The position numbers and the translations under genes were made by a program. Below, piece after piece: positions 26,263-35,462 of a stretch of 64,000 nt of DNA. A model generated the notes under the pieces. It did not search any database, was not told the origin of the DNA, and was given only the letters and a program-made list of their open reading frames with translations. Position 1 is the stretch's first letter. Each line of letters opens with the position of its first letter. This DNA is from an uncultured Bacteroides sp. (GTDB lineage: Bacteria > Bacteroidota > Bacteroidia > Bacteroidales > Bacteroidaceae). Where the stretch lies: positions 1-64,000 of the forward strand of contig CALUOR010000007.1 in assembly GCA_944322285.1 (NCBI GenBank), written 5' to 3'.

Positions 26263-27522
26263 ATGTTAGACCTTTGGCAAGAAATATACGGCACCATCCG
26301 CCGCAACAAATTGCGCACGTTGCTCACGGGCTTTGCCGTGGCATGGGGCATCTTCATGCTCATCGTGCTGTTGGGGGCGGGCAACGGACTGATACACGCC
26401 TTCGAGCAGAATGCCTCGGAGCGGGCCTTGAACTCCATCCGCATCTTCCAGGGATGGACCACCAAACCCTATGACGGACTGAAAGAGGGGAGACGCATCC
26501 AATTGGACAACCGTGATTTGGACGACACGGAACGCCTCTTCCCCGACCACGTGGAAAGTGCGGGAGCCACGCTGTCGCAAAGCAGCATGGACATCAGCTA
26601 CGGGGCGGAATACGTCAACCTGTCTCTGCTGGGCGTATATCCCAATTATATAGAGGTAGAGGCCGTGAAGACCGCCGGTGGACGCTTCGTCAACCAGACC
26701 GACATCAAGGAGCGGCGCAAGGTGATTGTCCTGCATAAGAAGTCGGCGGACGTGCTCTTCGGCAAGACGCACACTTCACCCTACGGCAAGTTTGTGCGGG
26801 CGGGAGGCGTGGCCTATCAGGTGGTGGGCCTCTACAACGACGAGGGAAGCAGCGAGCCGAGCCAGGCGTTCATCCCCTTCACCACGTTGCAGACCATCTA
26901 CAACAAAGGAGACAAACTGAACAGTATCATCTTCACCACCAAAGGATTGACGGACGAGGCGAAGAACGAAGCCTTCGAGGCCGACTACCGCCGTGTCCTC
27001 GGACAGAATCACCGCTTCGACCCTACGGACGACAGTGCCATCTGGATATGGAACCGCTTCACCAACTACCTGCAAACACAAAACGCCATGGGCATCCTCC
27101 GTACGGCCATTTGGGTGATAGGTATCTTCACCCTGCTGAGTGGCATCGTGGGCGTAAGCAACATCATGCTGATTACCGTCCGTGAGCGCACCCACGAGTT
27201 TGGCATCCGCAAGGCGTTGGGTGCCAAGCCACGCAGCATCCTGTGGCTCATCATCGTAGAAAGTGTCACCATCACTACCCTCTTTGGCTACGTAGGCATG
27301 GTGGCGGGCATCGGTGTGACGGAATGGATGAACGTGGCTTTCGGCTCGCAGAACGTGGACAACGGTATGTTCCAGGTGCAGATGTTCAGCGACCCTACCG
27401 TAGACCTGCGCATCGCCATCCAGGCCACCGTCACCCTGATTGTAGCAGGCACGCTGGCAGGCTTCTTCCCGGCACGGAAGGCAACCAAAATCAGACCGAT
27501 TGAGGCATTGAGGGCAGACTAA
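26263..27522 (+). CDS. ABC transporter permease, MacB/FtsX type (first)
   Basis: The 419-residue permease has one transmembrane helix at residues 20-45 and a large periplasmic MacB-PCD domain (about 50-270). Three C-terminal helices of the FtsX domain follow, with the conserved VGVSNIMLITVRERTHEFGIRKALGA segment near 300. The start at 26263 (ATGTTAGACC) is preferred to a TTG two codons earlier. Together with the second permease it would form a heterodimer that drives export through the adaptor and TolC partner encoded downstream. Confidence 0.9.
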   Translation: MLDLWQEIYGTIRRNKLRTLLTGFAVAWGIFMLIVLLGAGNGLIHAFEQNASERALNSIRIFQGWTTKPYDGLKEGRRIQLDNRDLDDTERLFPDHVESAGATLSQSSMDISYGAEYVNLSLLGVYPNYIEVEAVKTAGGRFVNQTDIKERRKVIVLHKKSADVLFGKTHTSPYGKFVRAGGVAYQVVGLYNDEGSSEPSQAFIPFTTLQTIYNKGDKLNSIIFTTKGLTDEAKNEAFEADYRRVLGQNHRFDPTDDSAIWIWNRFTNYLQTQNAMGILRTAIWVIGIFTLLSGIVGVSNIMLITVRERTHEFGIRKALGAKPRSILWLIIVESVTITTLFGYVGMVAGIGVTEWMNVAFGSQNVDNGMFQVQMFSDPTVDLRIAIQATVTLIVAGTLAGFFPARKATKIRPIEALRAD

Positions 27523-27528
27523 ACATAT

Positions 27529-27623
27529 TAAATGAAGAATTAAGAATGAAGAATGATGAATAAGGCTACGCTATCGTATCACATCGTAAATTCTTCATTC
27601 TTCATTCCTCATTCTTAATTAAG
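27529..27623. repeat. Palindromic element L inside the ABC operon
   Basis: AATGAAGAATTAAGAATGAAG (27531-27551) faces CTTCATTCCTCATTCTTAATT (27602-27622), the same arms as element K with a different middle (GGCTACGCTATCG). It fills the gap between the two permease genes. Confidence 0.75.
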
Positions 27624-27629
27624 ATAGAT

Positions 27630-28874
27630 ATGAAGATAGACAGAGATACATTGGAGGAAATACTCCTCACCATTACGCGAAACAAAACGAGGAGCTTGCT
27701 TACGGCGTTCGGCGTGTTTTGGGGCATCTTTATGCTCGTGGCACTGATAGGCGGCGGACAAGGCATTCAGCAGGAACTGAAGAAAGAGTTCGAGGGCTTT
27801 GCCACCAACTCCGGCTTCGTCGTGGCGGACAAAACCAACGAGCCTTACAAGGGTTTCCGCAAAGGCCGCCGTTGGGATTTGGAAGTGGCAGACATCGAAC
27901 GCATCCGGCGTATTGAGGGCGTGGACGTGGTCAGCCCCAGCGTGACGCAATGGGGCAAGCTCAGCGTCTTCGAGGGAAACAAGTACGACAACACCATCGT
28001 CAAGGGGCTCTACCCTAACTATGATGCGATAGAACATCAGGAGATGGAGTACGGACGCTTTATCAACGATGTGGACATCCGCGAGGCACGCAAGGTGTGC
28101 GTCATCGGCAAGCGTGTGTACGAGAGCCTTTTCCCGGGTGGAGGCGACCCCTGCGGCAGCTACGTGCAGGTGGACAGCGTCTACTATCGAGTCGTGGGTA
28201 TGTGCTCTTCCGAAGGCAATGTCAACATACAGGGGCAGGCATCGGAAAGCGTCGTGCTGCCCTTCACTACCATGCAGAAGATGTACAACCTGGGCGACAA
28301 GCTAGAAGTCATCTGCTTCACCATGCGGCCCGGGGTGAAGGTGAAGGACGTGGAGCCACGGGTGAAGGACGTGTTGCGTCAAGCCCACTACATTAGTCCT
28401 ACGGACGACCAGGCCGTGATGTTGCTCAACCTCGAAGTGATGTTCGCCATGATGGATAACCTGCTGACCGGCGTGCGCCTGCTGGCTTGGCTCGTAGGAT
28501 TGGGTACACTCTTGGCGGGAGCCATCGGCGTGAGCAACATCATGATGGTCACCGTGCGCGAGCGGACCACGGAGATAGGCATCCGCCGTGCCATCGGTGC
28601 CCGTCCAAGGGACATCTTGCAGCAGATATTAAGCGAGAGTATGGTGCTGACCACCGTAGCGGGCATGGCAGGCATCTCGTTTGCCGTAGGCGTCCTGCAA
28701 CTGGTAGAGAACGCAGCCAACCCTTCGGGCGTCATTGAGGTACACTATCAAGTCAGCTTTGGTATGGCGATAGGCACCTGCCTGTTGCTCATCGGTATGG
28801 GGCTGCTTGCCGGACTGGCACCCGCCTACAGGGCGATGGCGGTCAAGCCGATAGAGGCGATAAGGGATGAGTAA
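27630..28874 (+). CDS. ABC transporter permease, MacB/FtsX type (second)
   Basis: This 414-residue protein has the same architecture as its upstream neighbour: N-terminal helix, periplasmic MacB-PCD domain, and FtsX domain with IGVSNIMMVTVRERTTEIGIRRAIGA. The two are clearly paralogous but diverged, suggesting a heterodimeric MacB-like exporter rather than a redundant copy. Substrates of this family include macrolides, peptides and lipoproteins; the substrate here is unknown. Confidence 0.9.
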   Translation: MKIDRDTLEEILLTITRNKTRSLLTAFGVFWGIFMLVALIGGGQGIQQELKKEFEGFATNSGFVVADKTNEPYKGFRKGRRWDLEVADIERIRRIEGVDVVSPSVTQWGKLSVFEGNKYDNTIVKGLYPNYDAIEHQEMEYGRFINDVDIREARKVCVIGKRVYESLFPGGGDPCGSYVQVDSVYYRVVGMCSSEGNVNIQGQASESVVLPFTTMQKMYNLGDKLEVICFTMRPGVKVKDVEPRVKDVLRQAHYISPTDDQAVMLLNLEVMFAMMDNLLTGVRLLAWLVGLGTLLAGAIGVSNIMMVTVRERTTEIGIRRAIGARPRDILQQILSESMVLTTVAGMAGISFAVGVLQLVENAANPSGVIEVHYQVSFGMAIGTCLLLIGMGLLAGLAPAYRAMAVKPIEAIRDE

Positions 28875-28954
28875 CGATGTTAGAAATGTAAAGATATATG
28901 GATATAATAGACGCTTTCATAAGAGATTGATAATCAGATGTGTCGTAAAAGACA

Positions 28955-29035
28955 GCCTCACCCGCCGTGTAAGGGGGTCTCACCCGGCGGGTGAGGTAGG
29001 CTCATACGGCGGGTGAGGTACCCTCGAACGCCGGG
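28955..29035. repeat. GC-rich palindrome cluster M between permease and adaptor genes
   Basis: A perfect 17-base palindrome CTCACCCGGCGGGTGAG lies at 28979-28995. It is flanked by CTCACCCGCCG (28957-28967) and CGGCGGGTGAG (29007-29017), which can also pair with each other. The block is much richer in G+C than its surroundings. It is not related to the A/C-J family. Confidence 0.65.
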
Positions 29036-29107
29036 AAAGTCTCGCACGAATCACAAGATAAAGAATTATTACTAATCGGGAATCATAAATTAAAATCGAC
29101 TAATAAG

Positions 29108-30208
29108 ATGAAGACAAGGAAAGTTTTTAAGATTGCAGGGCTCACGATAGTGGGACTGGTGTTCGTATGGACCTTCGTATTCCTGTGGCAGAAGTCGCAG
29201 CCGGAGGAGGTGGTCTACGAGATAGTCAGCCCCGAAGTGGCGGACTTGGAAAAGACCACCGTGGCCACGGGCAAGGTAGAACCCCGTGACGAGGTAGAAA
29301 TCAAGCCGCAAATATCCGGCATCATCGACGTGCTCTATAAGGAGGCGGGCCAGCAGGTAAAGAAGAATGAAGTCATTGCCAAGGTGAAGGTCATCCCCGA
29401 ACTGGGCACGCTGAACTCTGCAGAGAGCCGTGTGCGCCTGGCGGAAATCAACGTAAGGCAGGCGGAGACGGACTTCGGCCGGGTGGAGCAACTCTATAAG
29501 GACCGACTCATCAGCGCCGAGGAGTATGAAAAGAGCGAGGTCAACCTGAAGCAGCAGCGGGAGGAACTGCAGGCGGCACGGGATAACCTGGAGATTGTGC
29601 GTGACGGCATCACCAAGAGCAGTGCCGACATCAGCAGCACCCTCATCCGCAGCACCATCGACGGACTGATATTGGACGTGCCCGTCAAAGTGGGTAACTC
29701 CGTCATTATGGCCAATACGATGAACGATGGAACGACCATCGCTTCCGTGGCGGACATGAATGACCTTATCTTCCGTGGCAACATCGACGAGACCGAAGTA
29801 GGTCGTGTACACGAAGGCATGCCCGTCAAACTCACCATCGGCGCCTTGCAGAACCTGAGCTTTGATGCCACCTTAGAGTATATCTCTCCCAAGGCGACAG
29901 AGGACAACGGAGCCAACCAGTTTGAGATAAAGGCCGCTGTGGACGCGCCGGACAGCGTGGTCATCCGTTCGGGCTACTCCGCCAATGCCGAAATCGTGTT
30001 GGAGCGTGCCCGCCAGACACTCGCCATCCCCGAAGGTTGCGTGGAGTTCGAAGGCGACAGCACCTTTGTCTACGTCCTGACGGACAGTGTACCCCATCAG
30101 ACATTCCGCCGCACGCCCATCCAAGTGGGTCTGAGTGATGGCATCCGCATTGCGGTGCTGAGTGGCATTACGCAACAAGACAAGGTGAGAGGAGCGGAGA
30201 AACAATGA
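29108..30208 (+). CDS. Periplasmic adaptor (HlyD/MacA family) of the ABC exporter
   Basis: The 366-residue adaptor has one N-terminal membrane helix (IVGLVFVWTFVFLW). It has the lipoyl halves TGKVEPRDEVEIKPQISG and SSTLIRSTIDGLILDVPVKVG, a helical hairpin at about 110-180 and beta-barrel regions near the C-terminus. It bridges the inner-membrane permeases to the TolC-type channel encoded next. No transporter other than the ABC permeases lies upstream, so this is a MacA-type partner rather than an RND partner. Confidence 0.9.
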   Translation: MKTRKVFKIAGLTIVGLVFVWTFVFLWQKSQPEEVVYEIVSPEVADLEKTTVATGKVEPRDEVEIKPQISGIIDVLYKEAGQQVKKNEVIAKVKVIPELGTLNSAESRVRLAEINVRQAETDFGRVEQLYKDRLISAEEYEKSEVNLKQQREELQAARDNLEIVRDGITKSSADISSTLIRSTIDGLILDVPVKVGNSVIMANTMNDGTTIASVADMNDLIFRGNIDETEVGRVHEGMPVKLTIGALQNLSFDATLEYISPKATEDNGANQFEIKAAVDAPDSVVIRSGYSANAEIVLERARQTLAIPEGCVEFEGDSTFVYVLTDSVPHQTFRRTPIQVGLSDGIRIAVLSGITQQDKVRGAEKQ

Positions 30209-30428
30209 GATGGGAATTTAGTCTTAGGCACGGATTACACGGATTACATGGATTCTTTAAAGGGCTTGCCCTGTCACCCCGAGCGTAGTCGAGGGGTCTC
30301 ACGTAGCACATACTCAGTATAACATGAGATGTCTCGACAAGCTCGACATGACAAACACCATTCGTTTAAGGAAATCTGTCTAATCCGTGAAATCCGTGCC
30401 TAAAAACAACCCGATAAATTATCATTTA
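30209..30428. repeat. Palindromic element C between adaptor and TolC genes
   Basis: The left end ATGGGAATTTAG touches the adaptor stop codon. The right end TAAATTATCATTTA lies 6 bases before the TolC start. The core has GGCACGGATTACACGGATTACA facing AATCCGTGAAATCCGTGCC. The inner module has CCCCGAGCGTAGTCGAGGGG and GATGTCTCGACAAGCTCGACATG. The element fills the entire gap. Confidence 0.8.
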
Positions 30429-30433
30429 TATAT

Positions 30434-31768
30434 ATGAAGCAATTATCTTTTTTATTTATAAGTCTCGCATTGGGCTGTGGCAGTGTGTCATTCGCCCAGG
30501 AGACTTGGTCGCTGCGCCGCTGCATCGACTACGCTATCGAACATAACATCGACATCCGTCAGGCCGCCAATCAGGCTGAACAGAGTGCCGTAGAGGTAAA
30601 CACCGCCAAGTGGGCACGCCTGCCCAACCTGAACGGCAGTGCCAATCAAAGTTGGAACTGGGGACGTACACAGACCGCCGTACCCGATGAGGCTACCGGC
30701 GACTACAGCACCGTCTACGTCAACACCAGCAGCAACGGCACCAACATGTCGCTCAGCACCAGCATTCCGCTGTTTACCGGCTTGGAACTGCCCAACCAGT
30801 ATGCCCTTGCCAAGCTCAACCTGAAAGCCGCCACCGCCGACCTCGACAAGGCGAAGGAGGACATCAGCATCAATATCGCCTCCGCCTACCTGCAAGTGCT
30901 CTTCAATCAGGAATTGCACGAAGTAGCCCTTGGCCAGGCCGAATTGAGCAAAGCGCAGTTGAACCGCATCGCCCGACTGGCCGCTGTGGGGAAGGCTTCC
31001 ACCGCCGAAGTGGCCGATGCCAAATCCCGGGTGGCGCAGGATGACATGACCGTGGTACAGACACGTAACGACTACCGCCTGTCCTTGCTCGACCTTGCCC
31101 AGCTCATCGAACTGCCCTCTCCGGAAGGCTTCACGCTGGAGACTCCGGCAACTGCCTTTCAACCCTCCGTCCTTACGCCGCCCGATGACATCTACCAGCA
31201 GGCGTTGGGGCAGAAGGCCGTTATCCGTGCCGCGCAATATCGGTTGGAAGGAAGCAAACACAGCATCCGCATTGCGCAAAGCGGTTATTATCCGCAGCTT
31301 AGTCTGAACGGCAGCTTGGGTACCAGCTACTACAGCACCATCAACCGCAACTTCCGCCAGCAGATGGGGGATAACTTCAACAAGTACATCGGTGTCAGCC
31401 TCAGCGTACCGTTGTTCAACCGCCTCAGCACCCGCAACCGGGTACGCACCGCCCGTCTGCAACGTGACAACTACGCCCTGCAATTAGACAACGCCAAGAA
31501 AGCCTTGTATAAGGAAATACAGCAGGCATGGTACAACGCTGTGGCATCGGAGAGCAAGTACACCAGCAGCCATGCCGCCGCCCTTGCCAGCCGGGAGTCC
31601 TTCGACCTGATGAGCGAGAAGTTTGAGAACGGGAAGGCCAACGCTGTAGAATATAACGAGGCCAAGCAGAACTTAATGAAAGCCCAAAGCGATGAGCTTC
31701 AGGCTAAATATGAATATCTGTTCCGCACCAAGATATTGGATTTCTACAAGGGAGTACCGATAGAGTAA
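30434..31768 (+). CDS. TolC-family outer-membrane efflux protein
   Basis: This 444-residue protein has a signal peptide ending SVSFAQ. The two repeated outer-membrane-efflux domains of the TolC family follow, with long helices (ISINIASAYLQVLFNQELHE) and the second repeat at about 250-440 (LSLSVPLFNRLSTRNRVRTA). It provides the outer-membrane duct for the ABC/adaptor complex. It is the last gene of the operon and is followed by a strong terminator. Confidence 0.92.
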   Translation: MKQLSFLFISLALGCGSVSFAQETWSLRRCIDYAIEHNIDIRQAANQAEQSAVEVNTAKWARLPNLNGSANQSWNWGRTQTAVPDEATGDYSTVYVNTSSNGTNMSLSTSIPLFTGLELPNQYALAKLNLKAATADLDKAKEDISINIASAYLQVLFNQELHEVALGQAELSKAQLNRIARLAAVGKASTAEVADAKSRVAQDDMTVVQTRNDYRLSLLDLAQLIELPSPEGFTLETPATAFQPSVLTPPDDIYQQALGQKAVIRAAQYRLEGSKHSIRIAQSGYYPQLSLNGSLGTSYYSTINRNFRQQMGDNFNKYIGVSLSVPLFNRLSTRNRVRTARLQRDNYALQLDNAKKALYKEIQQAWYNAVASESKYTSSHAAALASRESFDLMSEKFENGKANAVEYNEAKQNLMKAQSDELQAKYEYLFRTKILDFYKGVPIE

Positions 31769-31785
31769 TGGAAGTATTCAGACAC

Positions 31786-31817
31786 AAGAAGGCGCGGGAA
31801 TACCGCGCCTTCTTTGT
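31786..31817. terminator. Terminator between the converging TolC and S1-domain genes
   Basis: AAGAAGGCGCGG (31786-31797) pairs perfectly with CCGCGCCTTCTT (31803-31814), followed by TTTG. It probably stops the efflux operon on the plus strand and may act for the converging gene too. Confidence 0.8.
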
Positions 31818-31823
31818 AAGGTG

Positions 31824-32657
31824 TCACGTCAGCCGGATGCCATCCTCCTGTAGTGTCACCAGCCGTTTCTTGTACAAGTCTCCCACGGCTTTCTTGAATG
31901 TCTTCTTGCTGACGCCGAACAAGGCATATATCTCATCGGCCGGACTCTTGTCGTTCAGATGGGTGCGTCCTCCGTTGCGGCGTATGTATTCCAACAGGGT
32001 AGAGGAGAAATCTTCTACCTTGGCCTGTCCCAGCTTCTGTAGGGTGAGGTCTATCTTACCGTCTTCGCGTACCTGCTTGATGTATGCCTTAACCTTCATG
32101 CCCATATAAAGCTGCTGGAATATCTCACTTTCGTACAGCAGTCCGGCATAACGGTTGTCTATAATTACCTTGTATCCCAAGTCCGTCTTCTGCCAGATAA
32201 GCGCATCCACCTCCTGCCCCGGTTCGTAAGCCGGCTTTTCCTGCGACAAGTAATGCTCCACCTTGGCCGAGGCCGCAATGCGGTAACTCTCCTCATCGAG
32301 GTGTACGTGTACGATGTATTTCCGTCCTACTTCCATGCGGGCCTTTTGCTCACGGAACGGTACGAAGAGGTCTTTCATCAGCCCCCAGTTCAGGAACGCC
32401 CCGTATTGGTTGACCCATGCCACTTCTAAGCAGGCAAACTCGCCCACCTGAGCCAATGGCGTTTGCGTAGTGGCTATCAGCCGTTCTTCCTGGTCTAAAT
32501 AAATGAACACCCGTAACTCGTCTCCCGGCTTACAGCCCTTTGGTACATATCGTTTGGGAAGCAGAATCTCCCCTTCCATTCCTCCATCGAGGTACATGCC
32601 GAAATCCACCTCTTTTACTACTCGCAACGTATTGAATTTGCCTAAGTTTATCTCCAT
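31824..32657 (-). CDS. S1-domain RNA-binding protein, CvfB-like
   Basis: This 277-residue cytoplasmic protein is built of repeated S1-like barrels (VKEVDFGMYLDGGMEGEILLPKRY, then VAWVNQYGAFLNWGLMKDLFVP). A C-terminal winged-helix-type region follows (SPADEIYALFGVSKKTFKKAVGDLYKK). This is the CvfB architecture, an RNA-binding regulator of unclear targets. It is transcribed divergently from malate dehydrogenase. Confidence 0.88.
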   Translation of the reverse strand: MEINLGKFNTLRVVKEVDFGMYLDGGMEGEILLPKRYVPKGCKPGDELRVFIYLDQEERLIATTQTPLAQVGEFACLEVAWVNQYGAFLNWGLMKDLFVPFREQKARMEVGRKYIVHVHLDEESYRIAASAKVEHYLSQEKPAYEPGQEVDALIWQKTDLGYKVIIDNRYAGLLYESEIFQQLYMGMKVKAYIKQVREDGKIDLTLQKLGQAKVEDFSSTLLEYIRRNGGRTHLNDKSPADEIYALFGVSKKTFKKAVGDLYKKRLVTLQEDGIRLT

Positions 32658-32748
32658 AACAACACATTTTCGGCAAAGGTAAGGAATCGCAATAACATTT
32701 CAATCTAAAAGATAACTTTTTATATGAACAAATGTCGGAGAAAAACGT

Positions 32749-32756
32749 TATCTTTG
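32749..32756 (+). promoter_or_regulatory. Predicted -7 box of malate dehydrogenase
   Basis: TATCTTTG matches TAnnTTTG and lies 52 bases before the start codon. Confidence 0.5.
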
Positions 32757-32807
32757 CGGAGCGAAACCAAGGAAAGACGTTTTATTCACCTTTAAATAGA
32801 TAAGATT

Positions 32808-33809
32808 ATGGAATTTCTTACAAATGAAAAATTGACCATCGTCGGCGCAGCCGGTATGATTGGTTCCAACATGGCTCAGACAGCCATCATGATGCACCTG
32901 ACTCCCAACATCTGCCTGTACGACCCGTACGCACAAGGCTTGGAAGGTGTGGCTGAAGAAATCTTCCACTGTGGCTTCGAAGGAGTAAACCTGACTTTCA
33001 CTTCTGATATTAAGGAAGCCTTGACCGGTGCTAAGTATGTAGTATCTTCGGGTGGCGCTGCCCGCAAGGCCGGCATGACCCGTGAAGATTTGCTGAAAGG
33101 TAATGCAGCCATTGCTGAAGAATTCGGTAAGAATCTGAAGGCATATTGCCCCGATGTAAAGCACGTGGTCGTTATCTTCAACCCCGCTGACATCACTGGT
33201 TTGATTACATTGCTGTACTCAGGTTTGAAGCCTTCTCAAGTGACGACGCTTGCCGGTTTGGACAGCACTCGTCTGCGCAGCGAGCTGGCTAAGCACTTCC
33301 ACATGAGCCCCGATAAGATTCAGAACTGCCGCACTTATGGCGGACACGGCGAACAAATGGCTGTATTCGCTTCTACCGCAACTGTAGACGGTAAGCCTCT
33401 GACCGACATCATCGGTACTCCTGAGTTGACTAAGGAACAATGGGCTGAAATTCAGCAGAAGGTAATCAAAGGTGGTTCTAACATCATCGCTTTGCGTGGT
33501 CGCTCTTCTTTCCAAAGCCCAGCATACGTTTCCATTGAGATGATTGCTGCAGCTATGGGTGGCAAACCGTTCAATTGGCCTGCAGGTCGTTATTGCTCAT
33601 TTAAGGGCTTCGACCATATCATGATGGCTATGGAAGTAACCATTACGAAGAATGGTTGCGCTTACGAAGAGGTTGTAGGCACTCCCGAAGAAATGGAAGA
33701 CCTGAAGAAGAGCTACGGTCACCTCTGCTCGTTGCGTGACGAAGTTATCGCCATGGGCGTGCTTCCTCCTGTTGACCAATGGCACAGCATTAATCCGAAT
33801 ATCGATTGA
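32808..33809 (+). CDS. mdh: Malate dehydrogenase
   Basis: This 333-residue enzyme has an NAD-binding motif IVGAAGMIGSNMAQ at residues 11-24. Substrate and catalytic residues D152 and R155 lie in GLDSTRLRSE, and the proton-acceptor histidine H180 is in YGGHGEQM. It interconverts oxaloacetate and malate. In Bacteroides it feeds the fumarate reductase encoded at the start of this window through fumarase. It has its own promoter box and terminator. Confidence 0.95.
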   Translation: MEFLTNEKLTIVGAAGMIGSNMAQTAIMMHLTPNICLYDPYAQGLEGVAEEIFHCGFEGVNLTFTSDIKEALTGAKYVVSSGGAARKAGMTREDLLKGNAAIAEEFGKNLKAYCPDVKHVVVIFNPADITGLITLLYSGLKPSQVTTLAGLDSTRLRSELAKHFHMSPDKIQNCRTYGGHGEQMAVFASTATVDGKPLTDIIGTPELTKEQWAEIQQKVIKGGSNIIALRGRSSFQSPAYVSIEMIAAAMGGKPFNWPAGRYCSFKGFDHIMMAMEVTITKNGCAYEEVVGTPEEMEDLKKSYGHLCSLRDEVIAMGVLPPVDQWHSINPNID

Positions 33810-33822
33810 TAGGAAGGATAGA

Positions 33823-33873
33823 ATGAATAAAAAAGACGCTTTTCTAGTAGAAAGGCGTCTTTTTTATTCATTT
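33823..33873 (+). terminator. Terminator of malate dehydrogenase
   Basis: ATGAATAAAAAAGACGC and GCGTCTTTTTTATTCAT form a long stem around the loop TCTAGTAGA, with T-runs in the 3' arm. It starts just after the mdh stop codon. Confidence 0.85.
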
Positions 33874-33887
33874 TTCTAGTGGAAAGG

Positions 33888-33918
33888 TTTGCAGTATCCA
33901 AAAAAAGCGTTACCTTTG
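33888..33918 (+). promoter_or_regulatory. Predicted promoter of the tRNA pair
   Basis: TTTG at 33888-33891 and TACCTTTG at 33911-33918 are separated by 19 bases, an excellent match to the Bacteroides -33/-7 arrangement. The tRNA-Phe gene begins 21 bases downstream. Confidence 0.7.
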
Positions 33919-33939
33919 CACCCGCAATCCCAAAGCAAT

Positions 33940-34012
33940 GGTGTCATAGCTCAGTTGGTAGAGCAAAGGACTGAAAATCCTTGTGTCCCCGGTTCGATTC
34001 CTGGTGACACCA
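33940..34012 (+). tRNA. tRNA-Phe (anticodon GAA)
   Basis: The acceptor arm GGTGTCA pairs with TGACACC, and the D arm AGCTCAGTTGGTAGAGC is canonical. The anticodon stem AAGGA/TCCTT holds the loop CTGAAAA with GAA at 33973-33975. The T arm is CCCGG-TTCGATT-CCTGG. CCA is not encoded. Confidence 0.96.
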
Positions 34013-34031
34013 CTTTTTTTTAATAAGGTAT

Positions 34032-34104
34032 CGGAATGTAGCGCAGTTGGTAGCGCACTACGTTCGGGACGTAGGGGTCGGGCGTTCGAGTCGCCTCATT
34101 CCGA
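34032..34104 (+). tRNA. tRNA-Pro (anticodon CGG)
   Basis: The acceptor arm CGGAATG pairs with CATTCCG. The anticodon stem CTACG/CGTAG holds the loop TTCGGGA, giving CGG. The D arm and T loop (TTCGAGT) are normal. CCA is not encoded. It shares the promoter of tRNA-Phe. Confidence 0.94.
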
Positions 34105-34112
34105 CACGCAAG

Positions 34113-34150
34113 GCGAAGATTGAAGCAATTCAGTCTTCGCTTTTATTTTA
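34113..34150 (+). terminator. Terminator of the tRNA pair
   Basis: GCGAAGATTGAA (34113-34124) pairs with TTCAGTCTTCGC (34129-34140) with one G-U pair, followed by TTTTATTTTAT. Confidence 0.85.
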
Positions 34151-34210
34151 TCAGGCTATGGTCTCCCGGCGAGAGGGGCAGGGGATTCATTCAAACATGT
34201 GAGGGATATA

Positions 34211-34253
34211 AAAAATCCCCTTCCCGATGTGTTTGATAATCGGGAAGGGGATT
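34211..34253 (-). terminator. Terminator of the OmpA-family gene
   Basis: On the minus strand AATCCCCTTCCCGAT pairs perfectly with ATCGGGAAGGGGATT, followed by TTTT. It lies about 30 bases after the ompA stop codon. Confidence 0.9.
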
Positions 34254-34280
34254 AAACTAGTCTAGAGATTAATAAACTTT

Positions 34281-35462
34281 TTATTGAGCTTCTACCAATA
34301 CAACACGGTTCAGGATCGGTTCACCAAATGTGTCTACACCTTCAGTCTTACCAACAGAAAGACGGTCGGATTCAATGCCGTATTTGTCAACCAATACCTT
34401 GATAACGGCTTCTGCACGTTTCTGAGCCAGCTTTTGGTTGTACTCTGCCGTACCAGTAGCGGAGTCTGCATAACCATTAACTACATACTTCGTGTCAGGA
34501 TACTTCTTCATGGTCTCTGCCAAGTAAGACAGGTTCATAGCTTCGCGCTTAGATACCTTTGCAGATTCGATTGTGAAGAATACGGTACGCGGCGTAACAT
34601 CCGGACGGTCAACTTCTACTTCACGAACCTTAGGTTCAGCCATCTTGCAGTCTTGCAATTCGCGGGCCAGACGTTTGTTCTCAGCAGCCAGATCGTTCAT
34701 CTTGTCACGCATCAAAGCCAGTTCAGACTCTGAAATCAGCTGAGGTTTCGGTTTGTCGAAGCCTCTCTTGGCGAAGCGATAAGTAACGCCTACGGTTGCG
34801 CTTACGACGCCATCATAGCCTTTCCCACCGATACCGGCATCGAACTTGTCTTCAAATCCGGCAATGCTCAGCTCCAAGTTGATGTCAAATGCATCGGATA
34901 CACGGAAGCGGTTAATCAAACCTCCGTTTACCGACATGCTATGACGGTGAGGAGTGCTGTAACTGTGGGTAAAACCGAAACCTGCATAAGGAATCAATTC
35001 GTACACACGGTCGGGGTTGTAACCGCCAAACAATGCCATCAAGTTAAACATTGCGTCAGCATGCAGATTCATATAGTTGAATTTCTGCTTATAGTAAGCT
35101 CCGCCTAGTTGAGCTGCTGATGCAAGACCATCGGCATAGTTCATGCCATTATCACCGGGAACGGCGCCTTTGGCTTGCAGACCGCTATATTGCAAACGGA
35201 GTCCCAAACCGGGAGTGAACCACTTGCCCACAGCGATATTGATAGTCGGGCTGATACGCTTGCCAAAGTCGGCTTTTTTATCAAAGTCGCCCATCAGCAC
35301 GCTTGCACCGACACCACCGGAGATAAACCAGTTATCCCAAAATCCATTCGTCACCACCGCTTTCTCATCGTACTGTACCTTTTCTGCGGCCTCGGTCTCT
35401 GTCTGTGCCATGGCACCCAGAGACATGCTGGATACAGCCAGCAACATTAAGAACTTTTTCAT
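34281..35462 (-). CDS. OmpA-family outer-membrane protein
   Basis: This 393-residue protein has a signal peptide ending GAMAQ and an N-terminal outer-membrane beta-barrel (about 40-240). A short coiled coil follows (ALMRDKMNDLAAENKRLARE). The C-terminal OmpA peptidoglycan-binding domain has VNGYADSATGTAEYNQKLAQ and RLSVGKTEG. It anchors the outer membrane to the cell wall. It is monocistronic with its own promoter box and terminator, consistent with high expression. Confidence 0.93.
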   Translation of the reverse strand: MKKFLMLLAVSSMSLGAMAQTETEAAEKVQYDEKAVVTNGFWDNWFISGGVGASVLMGDFDKKADFGKRISPTINIAVGKWFTPGLGLRLQYSGLQAKGAVPGDNGMNYADGLASAAQLGGAYYKQKFNYMNLHADAMFNLMALFGGYNPDRVYELIPYAGFGFTHSYSTPHRHSMSVNGGLINRFRVSDAFDINLELSIAGFEDKFDAGIGGKGYDGVVSATVGVTYRFAKRGFDKPKPQLISESELALMRDKMNDLAAENKRLARELQDCKMAEPKVREVEVDRPDVTPRTVFFTIESAKVSKREAMNLSYLAETMKKYPDTKYVVNGYADSATGTAEYNQKLAQKRAEAVIKVLVDKYGIESDRLSVGKTEGVDTFGEPILNRVVLVEAQ

